Of a stretch of DNA of 5,886 nt, positions 1-5,886 are shown piece by piece (positions within the stretch are counted from its first letter, which is position 1; every line of letters begins with the position of its first letter). A program made the translations under genes and the position numbers. The stretch is from Alphaproteobacteria bacterium (GTDB taxonomy: Bacteria > Pseudomonadota > Alphaproteobacteria > Rhodospirillales > Rhodospirillaceae): positions 1 through 5,886 of the forward strand of contig JADGDA010000161.1 in assembly GCA_015228695.1 (NCBI GenBank). The letters are read 5' to 3'. Under the pieces are notes generated by a model. The model worked only from the letters and a program-made list of their open reading frames with translations. It ran no database searches and was not told where the DNA came from.

Positions 1-385
1 GGACCTGGTGGCCGAAACCGGACGGAGGATCGCGGCGACGGCGCCCGATTCCGTGGAGGCGGTGCGGGGGCTTGGAATGCCGTTGGCAGCGTTCTCGGAG
101 GAGATGGTGGCCAACGACCGGGCATTCAAGAAGTTCTTGTTTCCCAATATGTACCGGCACTACAAGGTCACTCGGATGACGGACAGGGCGCGCCGCGTCG
201 TCGCCGAGCTGTTCGGGCTCCTGGTCGACGAACCCGCGCTTCTGCCCGAGGACTGGGGCCGGCGCTGCGATGGCCCCCGCGCCGCGACGACCGCCCGGCT
301 GGTGGCTGATTACATCGCCGGGATGACCGACCGTTTCGCCTTTGAAGAACATGGGCGCTTGTTGGGTAAACAAGATTTATCATGA
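1..385 (+). CDS. dgt: Deoxyguanosinetriphosphate triphosphohydrolase (dNTPase), C-terminal part
   Basis: The 5' part lies outside the window; the reading frame is open from base 2 (GAC, CTG, GTG) to the TGA at 383-385, giving 127 residues. Dgt-family enzymes hydrolyse dNTPs to deoxynucleoside and inorganic triphosphate and so help set the dNTP pool. The metal-binding HD motifs sit in the missing N-terminal part, so catalysis cannot be checked here. The call rests on the C-terminal region: a segment reading [15 protein letters not shown] followed by a helical stretch, then [11 protein letters not shown] close to the end, which is a family hallmark. The GTG at 8 is an internal valine, not a start. 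The stop overlaps the argS start in an ATGA, which suggests translational coupling. The order dgt then argS is common in Alphaproteobacteria (from memory). The family call is secure; substrate preference is not. Confidence 0.92.
   Translation, partial: DLVAETGRRIAATAPDSVEAVRGLGMPLAAFSEEMVANDRAFKKFLFPNMYRHYKVTRMTDRARRVVAELFGLLVDEPALLPEDWGRRCDGPRAATTARLVADYIAGMTDRFAFEEHGRLLGKQDLS
358..374. repeat. Inverted repeat (6-bp stem, 5-nt loop) just before argS
   Basis: CTTGTT at 358-363 is the exact reverse complement of AACAAG at 369-374, with GGGTA between them. The element ends seven bases before the argS ATG at 382, exactly where a ribosome binding site would be expected, and no Shine-Dalgarno sequence is visible there. 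It lies inside the last codons of dgt. The stem is A+T-rich and would be weak as an RNA hairpin. It could influence argS translation or act as a small DNA-binding site, or it may be chance. It is not a classical terminator, because no run of T follows. Confidence 0.35.
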
Positions 386-2136
386 ATGTTTTCAGTTACT
401 TTCAGAAAGTTGTTTCCAAATCGCTTCAGGTCATGGCGGGCGCCGGAACGATCCCCTCCGGGCTGGACGCCGCCCGCGTGACCTGTGAGCCCACCCGCGA
501 GGCGGGGCGGGGGGACATCACGACCAACGCCGCCATGGTTCTGGCCAAGGCGGCGGGCATGAAGCCCCGTGATATCGCCGTTCCCCTGGCCGATCTCCTC
601 CGGACCGAGCCCGACGTGCGCTCGGTCGAGGTCGCGGGGCCGGGATTCGTCAATATCGTTTTGGCCGACTCCTTCTGGCGCGACCGCCTGCGCGAGGTTC
701 TGCGCTCGGGACCGTCCTATGGCGACTCCGCAATCGGGCAGGGGGTCAAGGTCAACGTCGAGTATGTTTCCGCCAATCCGACCGGTCCCATGCACGTCGG
801 GCACGGGCGTGGAGCGGTGTTCGGCGACGCCCTGGCGGCCCTTCTGGAGAAGACCGGGTTCGACGTCACCCGCGAATACTACGTCAACGACGCCGGCGCG
901 CAGGTGGACGTCCTCGCCCGTTCGGCCCATTTGCGCTATCGCGAGGCCCTGGGAGAGGACATCGGGACCATTCCCGAAGGCCTTTATCCCGGCGATTACC
1001 TGAAACCCGTGGGGGAGGCCCTGGCCGCCCGCGACGGGGACCGGTGGCGGGACCGTCCGGAGGCGGAGTGGCTGCCGGTGGTGCGCGCCTTCGCCATCGA
1101 TGCGATGATGGCGCTGATCCGGGAGGATCTGGACGCCGCCGGAGTGAGGCACAAGGTCTTTTTCTCCGAGCGGGAGATGATCGGCGCGGGCGGGGTGGAA
1201 GCGGCGATGGCGCTTCTCTCCGAGCGCGGATTGATCTACGAGGGGGTGCTGGAACCGCCGAAGGGAAAGCTGCCCGACGACTGGGAGCCCCGGCCCCAGA
1301 CCCTGTTCCGCTCCACCCGGTTTGGCGACGACGTGGACCGTCCGCTCCGCAAGTCGGACGGGAGTTGGACCTATTTCGCCTCCGACGTCGCCTATCATCT
1401 GGACAAGCACCGGCGCGGATTCCAAAGCCTGATCGATGTCTGGGGAGCGGACCACGGCGGCTATGTGAAGCGCGTCCAGGCGGCGGTCCAGGCCCTGACC
1501 GGCAAGGCGCACGTTCTCGACGTCAAGCTGTGCCAGATGGTCAATCTGCTCGACAAGGGAGAGCCGGTGCGGATGTCCAAACGCGCGGGGACCTTCGTCA
1601 CCCTGCGCGACGTCATCGACCAAGTCGGCAAGGACGTGGTGCGGTTCATCATGCTCACCCGCAAGAACGATGCCCATCTCGATTTCGATTTTGCGAAGGT
1701 GACCGAACAGAGCCGCGACAACCCGGTGTTTTACGTGCAATATGCCCATGCTCGGTCCTGTTCCGTGCTGCGGAACGCGAGGGAGGTTCTGCCCGGGGCC
1801 GAACTTTCCCGGCCGTCCCTGGCGGAGGGACCGTTGCACCGCTTGACCGATCCGGCGGAGATTGATTTGATCAAGATGTTGGCGGGGTGGCCGCGTCTGG
1901 TGGAAGGTGCCGCCGAGGCGCACGAGCCGCACCGCTTGGCCTATTACCTGTACGACCTTGCTGCGGCTTTCCATGGCCTGTGGAACAAGGGCAACGACGA
2001 GGCGAGCCTGCGCTTCCTCGTCCCGGCGGATTCCGAGCTGTCTCTGGCTCGGCTGGCTTTGGTCCAGGGTGTGGCCACGGTGGTGGCCTCGGGACTGGCG
2101 GTGTTTGGCGTGGTTCCGGTAGAGGAGATGCGGTGA
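382..2136 (+). CDS. argS: Arginine--tRNA ligase (arginyl-tRNA synthetase, class I)
   Basis: Cytoplasmic enzyme that activates arginine with ATP and charges tRNA-Arg. At 584 residues it has the usual family length. The N-terminal ArgS-specific domain covers about residues 1-100, with GDITTNAAM at 44-52. The Rossmann catalytic domain carries the HIGH-type signature as HVGH at 138-141, within the typical [15 protein letters not shown] context. The KMSKS-type loop appears as RMSKR at 397-401, followed by AGTFVTL. The alpha-helical anticodon-binding (DALR) domain begins near FYVQYAHAR at 450 and runs to the end. The ATG at 382 overlaps the dgt stop (ATGA) and has no clear Shine-Dalgarno sequence, so reinitiation after dgt is likely. 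The start is supported by the family-like beginning MNVFSYFQ. The first 30 or so bases are markedly A+T-rich compared with the rest. No motif is missing and the gene appears intact. Confidence 0.98.
   Translation: MNVFSYFQKVVSKSLQVMAGAGTIPSGLDAARVTCEPTREAGRGDITTNAAMVLAKAAGMKPRDIAVPLADLLRTEPDVRSVEVAGPGFVNIVLADSFWRDRLREVLRSGPSYGDSAIGQGVKVNVEYVSANPTGPMHVGHGRGAVFGDALAALLEKTGFDVTREYYVNDAGAQVDVLARSAHLRYREALGEDIGTIPEGLYPGDYLKPVGEALAARDGDRWRDRPEAEWLPVVRAFAIDAMMALIREDLDAAGVRHKVFFSEREMIGAGGVEAAMALLSERGLIYEGVLEPPKGKLPDDWEPRPQTLFRSTRFGDDVDRPLRKSDGSWTYFASDVAYHLDKHRRGFQSLIDVWGADHGGYVKRVQAAVQALTGKAHVLDVKLCQMVNLLDKGEPVRMSKRAGTFVTLRDVIDQVGKDVVRFIMLTRKNDAHLDFDFAKVTEQSRDNPVFYVQYAHARSCSVLRNAREVLPGAELSRPSLAEGPLHRLTDPAEIDLIKMLAGWPRLVEGAAEAHEPHRLAYYLYDLAAAFHGLWNKGNDEASLRFLVPADSELSLARLALVQGVATVVASGLAVFGVVPVEEMR
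398..410. repeat. Small inverted repeat within the first argS codons
   Basis: ACTTT at 398-402 pairs exactly with AAAGT at 406-410 around the three bases CAG. The hexamer TTTCAG also occurs twice, at 390-395 and 400-405, ten bases apart. The element lies in argS codons 6 to 10, inside the A+T-rich patch that starts before the start codon. It is short and could be chance in a locally A+T-rich stretch; it is recorded because a second inverted repeat lies 24 bases upstream, on the other side of the start codon. Confidence 0.25.
2121..2127 (+). promoter_or_regulatory. Ribosome binding site of the SPOR-domain gene
   Basis: AGAGGAG, a good Shine-Dalgarno match, lies inside the last argS codons and is eight bases before the ATG at 2136. 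It decides the start: the same frame is open further upstream to 1887, but that extension runs through argS and lacks such a site. It is the clearest ribosome binding site in the window. Confidence 0.75.
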
Positions 2137-3134
2137 TGGCATTTGAAGACGATGACCGGGATTACGTCCGCATTCCTCGCGATCTTCTCGACGCCGACGA
2201 TCCCCAAGACGTTCTGGAGCGCCACCGGGTGCGGCGCGCGCCGGTGGGAATTCTGCTGGGGATCGTCGCCGGACTCGCCGTGGCCGGGGGGATTGCTTGG
2301 TATGTCTACGACAAGATCCCCAAGGTCGAGAGCAAGGGATCGGAAATTCCGGTGATCAAGGCCGCCAACGAGCCTTTCAAGGTCAAGCCGGACGATCCGG
2401 GCGGGATGGAAGTGCCCAACCGCGACCGGCTGATCTATCAGCAAATGGGGGAAGCCGCTCCGCCCGCCGAGGAGGAGCATCTGCTGCCTCCGCCCGAAAC
2501 CCCGGAGGCGCCTCCTCCTCCCGAGCCCGCCATGGTCGTTCCCCAGCCTCCCGCCAGGGTGGATGCTCCGGTCGTGAAGGCCCCGGAAACGGTTCCGCCG
2601 GAGGTTTCGGCGCCGACCGTCGTTGTCGCGCCTCCCCAGGCCAAGGAGCCCATGCTCGCCCTCCCTCACCAGGAGATCAAGACCCCGCCCGCGCCCAAGG
2701 AAGTCCCGACACCCAAGGAAGCCTCCGCGCCCGCTCCCAAGGACGTCGCCAAGCCCGTTCCCGTGGTCAAGGACGCCAAGGCCCCACCGGCGACGGTCAA
2801 GGCGGCGGCGCTTCCGCCCACCACTCCAGCAAAGCCTGTGGCCGCGTCCCCGCCGGTTCCGGCGAAACCCGTGGCGGCGGCGGGCGGGGGCGTGCGGGTT
2901 CAGCTCGTGGCGCTGAGGTCCACCGAGGCGGCGGAAGGCGCGTGGTCGCAGCTTGCGGCCAAGCACAAGGATGTCCTGGGGGGGCTATCCCACTGGGTGG
3001 CGAAGGTGGACCTGGGCGACAAGGGAACGTGGTATCGGGTCCAGGCCGGATCGTTCCCCAGCGCGGAGTCCGCCACGGCCGCGTGCGAGACACTGAAACA
3101 ACGTGGCGTCGGGTGTATCCTTGTCAAAAAGTGA
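2136..3134 (+). CDS. SPOR-domain protein, single-pass inner membrane, Pro-rich periplasmic linker
   Basis: The 332-residue product has a type II (N-in) layout. A short acidic cytoplasmic tail is followed by a basic patch RHRVRR (29-34) and one membrane segment at about 37-58. A juxtamembrane stretch (71-101) contains PDDPGGMEVPN. A long Pro/Ala-rich linker (about 103-250) leads to a C-terminal SPOR domain (about 253-332), with VQLVAL at 255-260 and YRVQAGSF at 300-307. SPOR domains bind glycan strands stripped of stem peptides at the division septum, so a role in division or peptidoglycan remodelling is likely, as for FtsN, DamX and DedD; identity with FtsN cannot be claimed. Cys317 and Cys327 could form a periplasmic disulfide. 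The ATG overlaps the argS stop (TGATG). An alternative GTG at 2133 is less well placed. Confidence 0.9.
   Translation: MAFEDDDRDYVRIPRDLLDADDPQDVLERHRVRRAPVGILLGIVAGLAVAGGIAWYVYDKIPKVESKGSEIPVIKAANEPFKVKPDDPGGMEVPNRDRLIYQQMGEAAPPAEEEHLLPPPETPEAPPPPEPAMVVPQPPARVDAPVVKAPETVPPEVSAPTVVVAPPQAKEPMLALPHQEIKTPPAPKEVPTPKEASAPAPKDVAKPVPVVKDAKAPPATVKAAALPPTTPAKPVAASPPVPAKPVAAAGGGVRVQLVALRSTEAAEGAWSQLAAKHKDVLGGLSHWVAKVDLGDKGTWYRVQAGSFPSAESATAACETLKQRGVGCILVKK
2694..2744 (+). repeat. Short Lys-Pro coding repeats in the SPOR protein linker
   Basis: CCCAAGGA occurs three times, at 2694, 2712 and 2736, encoding PKE, PKE and PKD. Downstream, AKPVAA is encoded twice (residues 232-237 and 243-248). These degenerate repeats explain the low-complexity, lysine- and proline-rich distal linker. 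They look like the drifted repeats usual in extended periplasmic spacers rather than a mobile or regulatory element. Confidence 0.5.
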
Positions 3135-4140
3135 AACGCCGCCGAAGGCGGTCATTTTCGGCTGTTCCGGACCGGTCCTCACCGAGGAGGAGAAGCGGTT
3201 CTTCCGGGACAACAACCCTCTCGGCTTCATCCTGTTCGGCCGCAACGTCGCCGATCCCGATCAGGTGCGCGCGCTGGTGGCCGATCTGCGCGGGACGGTG
3301 GGGCGCGCCGCTCCGGTGCTGATCGATCAGGAAGGGGGACGGGTGCAGCGTCTGGGGCCGCCCCACTGGCGCAAGGCGCCTCCGGCGGCCGCGTTCGCGT
3401 CCGTGGCTGCCCGCTGGCGGGAACAGGGCGTGGCGGCCGCCCGTCTCAATGCCCGTCTGCTGGCCGAGGAACTCCGCGATCTCGGCATCGACGTGGATTG
3501 CGCCCCGGTCATCGACGTGCCGGTGGAAGGCGCCCATGACATCATCGGCGACCGGGCCCTGGGCCACGATCCGGCGATGACGGCCCTGCTCGGGCGGGCG
3601 ATCTGCGACGGCCTCCTCGACGGAGGGGTTCTGCCCGTGATCAAGCACATCCCCGGCCATGGCCGGGCGCTTGCCGACAGCCACCTTGAACTGCCCGTGG
3701 TCAAGACCTCGGCCAAGGAACTGGAGGAGACCGATTTCGTGCCGTTCCGGTCTCTCGCCGACGAGGCCTGGGCCATGACCGCGCACGTCGTCTATTCCAG
3801 CTATGACCCGATCCGCCCGGCAACGCTGTCGCCGACGGTGGTGCGGGGGGTCATCCGGGGAGCGATCGGATTCAAGGGGCTCCTGCTGACCGACGACCTG
3901 TCGATGAAGGCCTTGTCCGGCAGTTTTAGCGACCGGACCCGCCAAGCCTTCTTCGCCGGTTGCGACGTGGCGCTCCACTGCAACGGCGATCCGGCAGAAA
4001 TGGCGGCCGTCGCCGCCGCCACGCCGCCGCTGAGCGACCGTTCGCTGGAGCGTCTGGCCCGAGGTGAGGCCCGCCGCCGCCGGCCATCCTCCCTGAACGT
4101 CGCCGAGGCCTACCGAACGCTGGACGACTGGCTCGCATGA
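3103..4140 (+). CDS. nagZ: Beta-N-acetylhexosaminidase NagZ (glycoside hydrolase family 3)
   Basis: Cytoplasmic enzyme of peptidoglycan recycling that removes N-acetylglucosamine from 1,6-anhydro-MurNAc muropeptides. In bacteria with inducible AmpC its product signals beta-lactamase induction; nothing here shows that link. Numbered from the GTG at 3103 (345 residues), the single TIM-barrel domain shows IDQEGGRVQRL from 74, KHIPGHG at 181-187, DSH at 192-194 (the family's Asp-His acid/base dyad) and TDDLSM from 263, with Asp264 as the expected nucleophile. All catalytic residues are present and the length is normal. The start is uncertain: GTG 3103 overlaps the upstream gene by 32 bases and has no ribosome site, while TTG 3121 overlaps by 14, has a weak GGG seven bases upstream and gives MSKSETPPKAVIF. 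No ATG is available before the conserved core. The stop overlaps the next start (ATGA). Confidence 0.96.
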   Translation: MASGVSLSKSETPPKAVIFGCSGPVLTEEEKRFFRDNNPLGFILFGRNVADPDQVRALVADLRGTVGRAAPVLIDQEGGRVQRLGPPHWRKAPPAAAFASVAARWREQGVAAARLNARLLAEELRDLGIDVDCAPVIDVPVEGAHDIIGDRALGHDPAMTALLGRAICDGLLDGGVLPVIKHIPGHGRALADSHLELPVVKTSAKELEETDFVPFRSLADEAWAMTAHVVYSSYDPIRPATLSPTVVRGVIRGAIGFKGLLLTDDLSMKALSGSFSDRTRQAFFAGCDVALHCNGDPAEMAAVAAATPPLSDRSLERLARGEARRRRPSSLNVAEAYRTLDDWLA

Positions 4141-4841
4141 TGGGCGGCGGGCCGATGGACGTGGATGGATGGCTGTTTCAGGCCTCGGCCCATATCCTGC
4201 CGGTGCTGCTCGCGGTGACCTTGCACGAGGTGGGGCACGGGTTCGCCGCCTGGAGGCTGGGCGACGATACCGCCTATCGGATGGGACGCATCTCCCTCAA
4301 TCCCCTCCGGCACGTTGACCCCTTCGGCACCGTTCTCCTTCCGGCCATGTTGACGCTGGCCCAGTCGCCGTTTCTGTTCGGCTGGGCGAAGCCGGTTCCC
4401 GTCGCCTTCCATCGCCTCCGCAATCCGCGCTGGGATGCGGTCTGGGTCTCGCTCGCGGGACCGGGCGTCAATGTCCTCCTCGCCGTGATCTCGGTTTTCC
4501 TGCTTCTTCCGCTCACGGAACTGTCGGGGGCGGGACCCTATTGGGTCGGGCTCAATCTGGTCAATTCCATCAGCATCAACCTGGTTCTCGCGATTTTCAA
4601 CATGCTGCCCATTCCCCCCCTCGACGGGGGACGGGTCATGGTTGGACTGCTGCCGCTCGGACCGGCCCGATGGCTGGCCGGAACGGAGCGCCACGGCATG
4701 CTGATCCTGCTTGCGATCATGTTTCTTCTGCCCATGATCGGGTCCCAGATCGGGGTTGATCTCAACGTGCTGGCCTGGATCATCGCCCCCGCCGTCGAGG
4801 TCATCGTCCACGGCCTTTTCACCCTTGCGGGGATCGCGTGA
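4137..4841 (+). CDS. Site-2 protease family (peptidase M50) intramembrane metalloprotease
   Basis: A 234-residue multi-pass membrane protein with the zinc-site signature HEVGH at 30-34 (His30, Glu31, His34) in the first membrane segment. The second M50 motif, NMLPIPPLDGG, is at 155-165, with Asp163 as the expected third zinc ligand. GWAKPVPV at 82-89 is typical of the small S2P-like subfamily without a PDZ domain. Hydrophobic segments lie at about 15-38, 60-80, 98-120, 135-158, 178-198 and 208-230. The complete active site implies an active protease cleaving a membrane substrate, which cannot be named. The lack of a PDZ domain and the short length argue against RseP, so no symbol is given. 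The ATG at 4137 overlaps the nagZ stop; a second ATG follows at 4140, and the ATG at 4155 has a G-rich upstream stretch and is a plausible alternative. The GTGA at the 3' end couples it to scpA. Confidence 0.93.
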   Translation: MMGGGPMDVDGWLFQASAHILPVLLAVTLHEVGHGFAAWRLGDDTAYRMGRISLNPLRHVDPFGTVLLPAMLTLAQSPFLFGWAKPVPVAFHRLRNPRWDAVWVSLAGPGVNVLLAVISVFLLLPLTELSGAGPYWVGLNLVNSISINLVLAIFNMLPIPPLDGGRVMVGLLPLGPARWLAGTERHGMLILLAIMFLLPMIGSQIGVDLNVLAWIIAPAVEVIVHGLFTLAGIA

Positions 4842-5572
4842 GCGGGGGGGCGTTCGTTCTCGATATCGAGGGGTACGAAGGCCCCATCGACGTTTTGCTG
4901 GCGCTCGCGCGGGAGCAGAAGGTGGACCTCGTCCACGTCTCGATTCTGCAACTGGCCGAGCAATTCCTGGAGTTCGTCTCCCACGCCCGCCGCCACCAGT
5001 TGGAACTGGCCGCCGATTATCTGGTGATGGCGGCATGGCTCGCCTATCTGAAGTCCCGCCTTCTGCTCCCGGTTCCCCGCAACGACGAGGAGCCCAGCGG
5101 CGAGGAAATGGCGGCCGCGCTTCAATTCCAGCTTCGCCGTCTGGAGGCGATGCAGGAGGCGGGCCGCCGGTTGATGGAACGTCCGCGCCTCGGGCGGGAT
5201 TTTTTCGCGCGCGGCGCCCCGGAGGCCCTGTCCACGGTCGTGCGCCCGGTTTTCGACGTCACCCTTCACGACCTGCTGAGGGCCTATGGCGAGCACCGCC
5301 GCCGGACTTCGGTGACCACCCTGGAAATCATCCCGAGCGAGGTCTATTCCGTTGAATCCGCCCTGCAAAGGCTGGGGGAGATGCTGGGGCGGACTCCCGA
5401 TTGGACCACGCTGAGCCATTTCCTGCCGGAGGGGCTCAAGGGGCCGTTCTCGCGCCGCTCCGCGCTCTGCGCCACCCTGATCGCCTCGCTGGAGCTGGCG
5501 CGCCAGGGAAAGCTGAGCCTGCGCCAGGACGGAGGCCCCTATTCCCCGATCTACCTGCGGGGGGCGTCATGA
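4838..5572 (+). CDS. scpA: Segregation and condensation protein A (ScpA, kleisin)
   Basis: Kleisin subunit of the SMC-ScpA-ScpB condensin, which bridges the SMC heads, binds ScpB and acts on the nucleoid in chromosome compaction and segregation. The 244 residues match the family length. The N-terminal SMC-binding region begins with YEGPIDVLLAL (13-23), a variant of the usual FxGPLDLLL, and continues through ADYLVMAAWLAYLKSRLLLP (59-78), a strong family signature. The middle (about 85-180) is the less conserved, charged ScpB-binding linker. The C-terminal winged-helix domain (about 185-244) includes RRSALCATLIASLELARQGK from 206. The GTG at 4838 overlaps the protease stop (GTGA) and has a GCGGGGA stretch just upstream. 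It is the only start placed just before the conserved core. The stop overlaps scpB in an ATGA. The gene appears intact. Confidence 0.97.
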   Translation: MSGGAFVLDIEGYEGPIDVLLALAREQKVDLVHVSILQLAEQFLEFVSHARRHQLELAADYLVMAAWLAYLKSRLLLPVPRNDEEPSGEEMAAALQFQLRRLEAMQEAGRRLMERPRLGRDFFARGAPEALSTVVRPVFDVTLHDLLRAYGEHRRRTSVTTLEIIPSEVYSVESALQRLGEMLGRTPDWTTLSHFLPEGLKGPFSRRSALCATLIASLELARQGKLSLRQDGGPYSPIYLRGAS

Positions 5573-5886
5573 GCGAGGTCGATCTCCGCCTGCTGGAAGC
5601 GTTGCTGTTCGCCTCGGCGGAGCCCCTGGACCGGCGCGGACTTGCCGAGCGCCTGTCCCCAGGAGCGGACGTGGCGTCCCTGCTGGAGACGCTCCGGGAG
5701 ATGTACGCCGAGCGGGGGGTGAATCTGGTCCGAAGCGGCGACCGCTGGGCCTTCCGCACCGCTCCCGATCTGGCCGCCCGTCTCGGCGTCGAGGCCAGTG
5801 TGGAGCGCAAGCTGTCCCGGGCCGCCATCGAGACCCTGGCCATCATCGCCTATCACCAACCGGGTACCCGCGCCGAAACCGAGGAA
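5569..5886 (+). CDS. scpB: Segregation and condensation protein B (ScpB), N-terminal part
   Basis: The frame opens with the ATG at 5569, overlaps the scpA stop (ATGA) and stays open for 106 codons to the right edge, so the gene is truncated by the window. ScpB dimerises through winged-helix domains and binds the ScpA linker in the SMC complex. The translation begins MSEVDLRLLEALLFASAEPL, the usual ScpB opening. It continues with GVNLVRSGDRWAFRTA (50-65) and LSRAAIETLAIIAYHQP (82-98), the strongest family signature, followed by TRAE. Family members usually read QPVTRAEIE, so Gly99 and Thr104 are mild departures. A run of six G at 5559-5564, four bases before the ATG, may serve as a ribosome site inside scpA. 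The adjacent scpA makes the assignment very secure. Confidence 0.96.
   Translation, partial: MSEVDLRLLEALLFASAEPLDRRGLAERLSPGADVASLLETLREMYAERGVNLVRSGDRWAFRTAPDLAARLGVEASVERKLSRAAIETLAIIAYHQPGTRAETEE

Noticed and set aside
359..383. A possible sigma70-type promoter (TTGTTG at 359 and TATCAT at 378) before argS.
   Set aside because: The spacing is only 13 bases, well short of the usual 17, and the second box overlaps the start codon. The A+T-rich context makes such matches likely by chance.
1887..2135. An upstream extension of the SPOR gene frame giving a 415-residue protein.
   Set aside because: The extra 83 codons lie wholly inside argS in another frame and look like shadow translation. 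The ribosome binding site at 2121-2127 and the TGATG overlap point to the ATG at 2136.
310..2142. A 610-codon open frame on the minus strand opposite argS.
   Set aside because: It mirrors argS almost exactly, its translation is rich in Arg, Gly, His and Gln with no recognisable domain, and long antisense frames are expected in G+C-rich genes with strong third-position bias. The + strand frame has all ArgS motifs.
2436..2886. The repeat-rich Pro/Lys coding stretch considered as a mobile or CRISPR-like repeat.
   Set aside because: The repeats are short, degenerate, in frame and encode an ordinary extended periplasmic linker; there are no regular spacers.
1944..2966. A 340-codon minus-strand frame opposite the end of argS and the SPOR gene, rich in Arg and Gly.
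   Set aside because: Low-complexity translation mirrors the Pro/Ala-rich linker codons; no domain or ribosome site supports it.
2297..3322. A 341-codon + strand frame overlapping the SPOR gene and the start of nagZ.
   Set aside because: The translation is Gly/Arg/Ser-rich without a domain and overlaps two well-supported genes in another frame.
3124..3978. A minus-strand frame of 284 codons opposite nagZ.
   Set aside because: It is the complement of a catalytic-motif-bearing nagZ; no independent coding signal was seen.
4110..5419. Two long minus-strand frames opposite the M50 protease and scpA (4110-5036 and 4538-5419).
   Set aside because: Both are shadows with Arg/Gln/Gly-biased translations and no family motif, while the + strand genes are unambiguous.
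1..5886. A novel defence, mobile or biosynthetic system.
   Set aside because: Every stretch is accounted for by recognisable housekeeping families on one strand with uniform composition apart from the small patch near 360-420; there are no transposase, integrase, toxin or restriction signatures.

Overview
This window looks like a stretch of an alphaproteobacterial chromosome. The DNA is G+C-rich (about two thirds by eye, with strong G/C preference at third codon positions). The gene order dgt – argS – SPOR protein – nagZ – M50 protease – scpA – scpB matches, from memory, the conserved arrangement in Rhodospirillales and related Alphaproteobacteria. The species cannot be fixed from the sequence alone.

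Layout: all seven genes lie on the + strand and the coding is gapless. The left edge cuts into the 3' end of a dNTP triphosphohydrolase gene (1-385). Then follow a complete arginyl-tRNA synthetase (382-2136), a membrane-anchored SPOR-domain protein (2136-3134), the glycoside hydrolase NagZ (3103-4140), a small site-2-type intramembrane metalloprotease (4137-4841), the kleisin ScpA (4838-5572) and the first 106 codons of ScpB (5569 to the right edge). All six junctions overlap: ATGA or GTGA at four, TGATG at one, and a longer overlap of 14 or 32 bases before nagZ. No intergenic stretch exists, and I see no tRNA, rRNA, insertion sequence, CRISPR array, intrinsic terminator or convincing promoter. 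The genes are probably cotranscribed and translationally coupled, with any promoter upstream of the window.

Functionally the run joins nucleotide-pool control (Dgt), translation (ArgS), septal peptidoglycan binding (SPOR protein), peptidoglycan recycling (NagZ), membrane proteolysis (M50 protease) and chromosome condensation and segregation (ScpA and ScpB, partners of SMC). This is a growth and cell-cycle housekeeping cluster rather than an accessory region, and I found no evidence of a new defence, mobile or biosynthetic system. The points most worth a second look are the M50 protease wedged between nagZ and scpAB, the A+T-rich patch with two small inverted repeats over the dgt/argS junction, and the charge-segregated linker of the SPOR protein.
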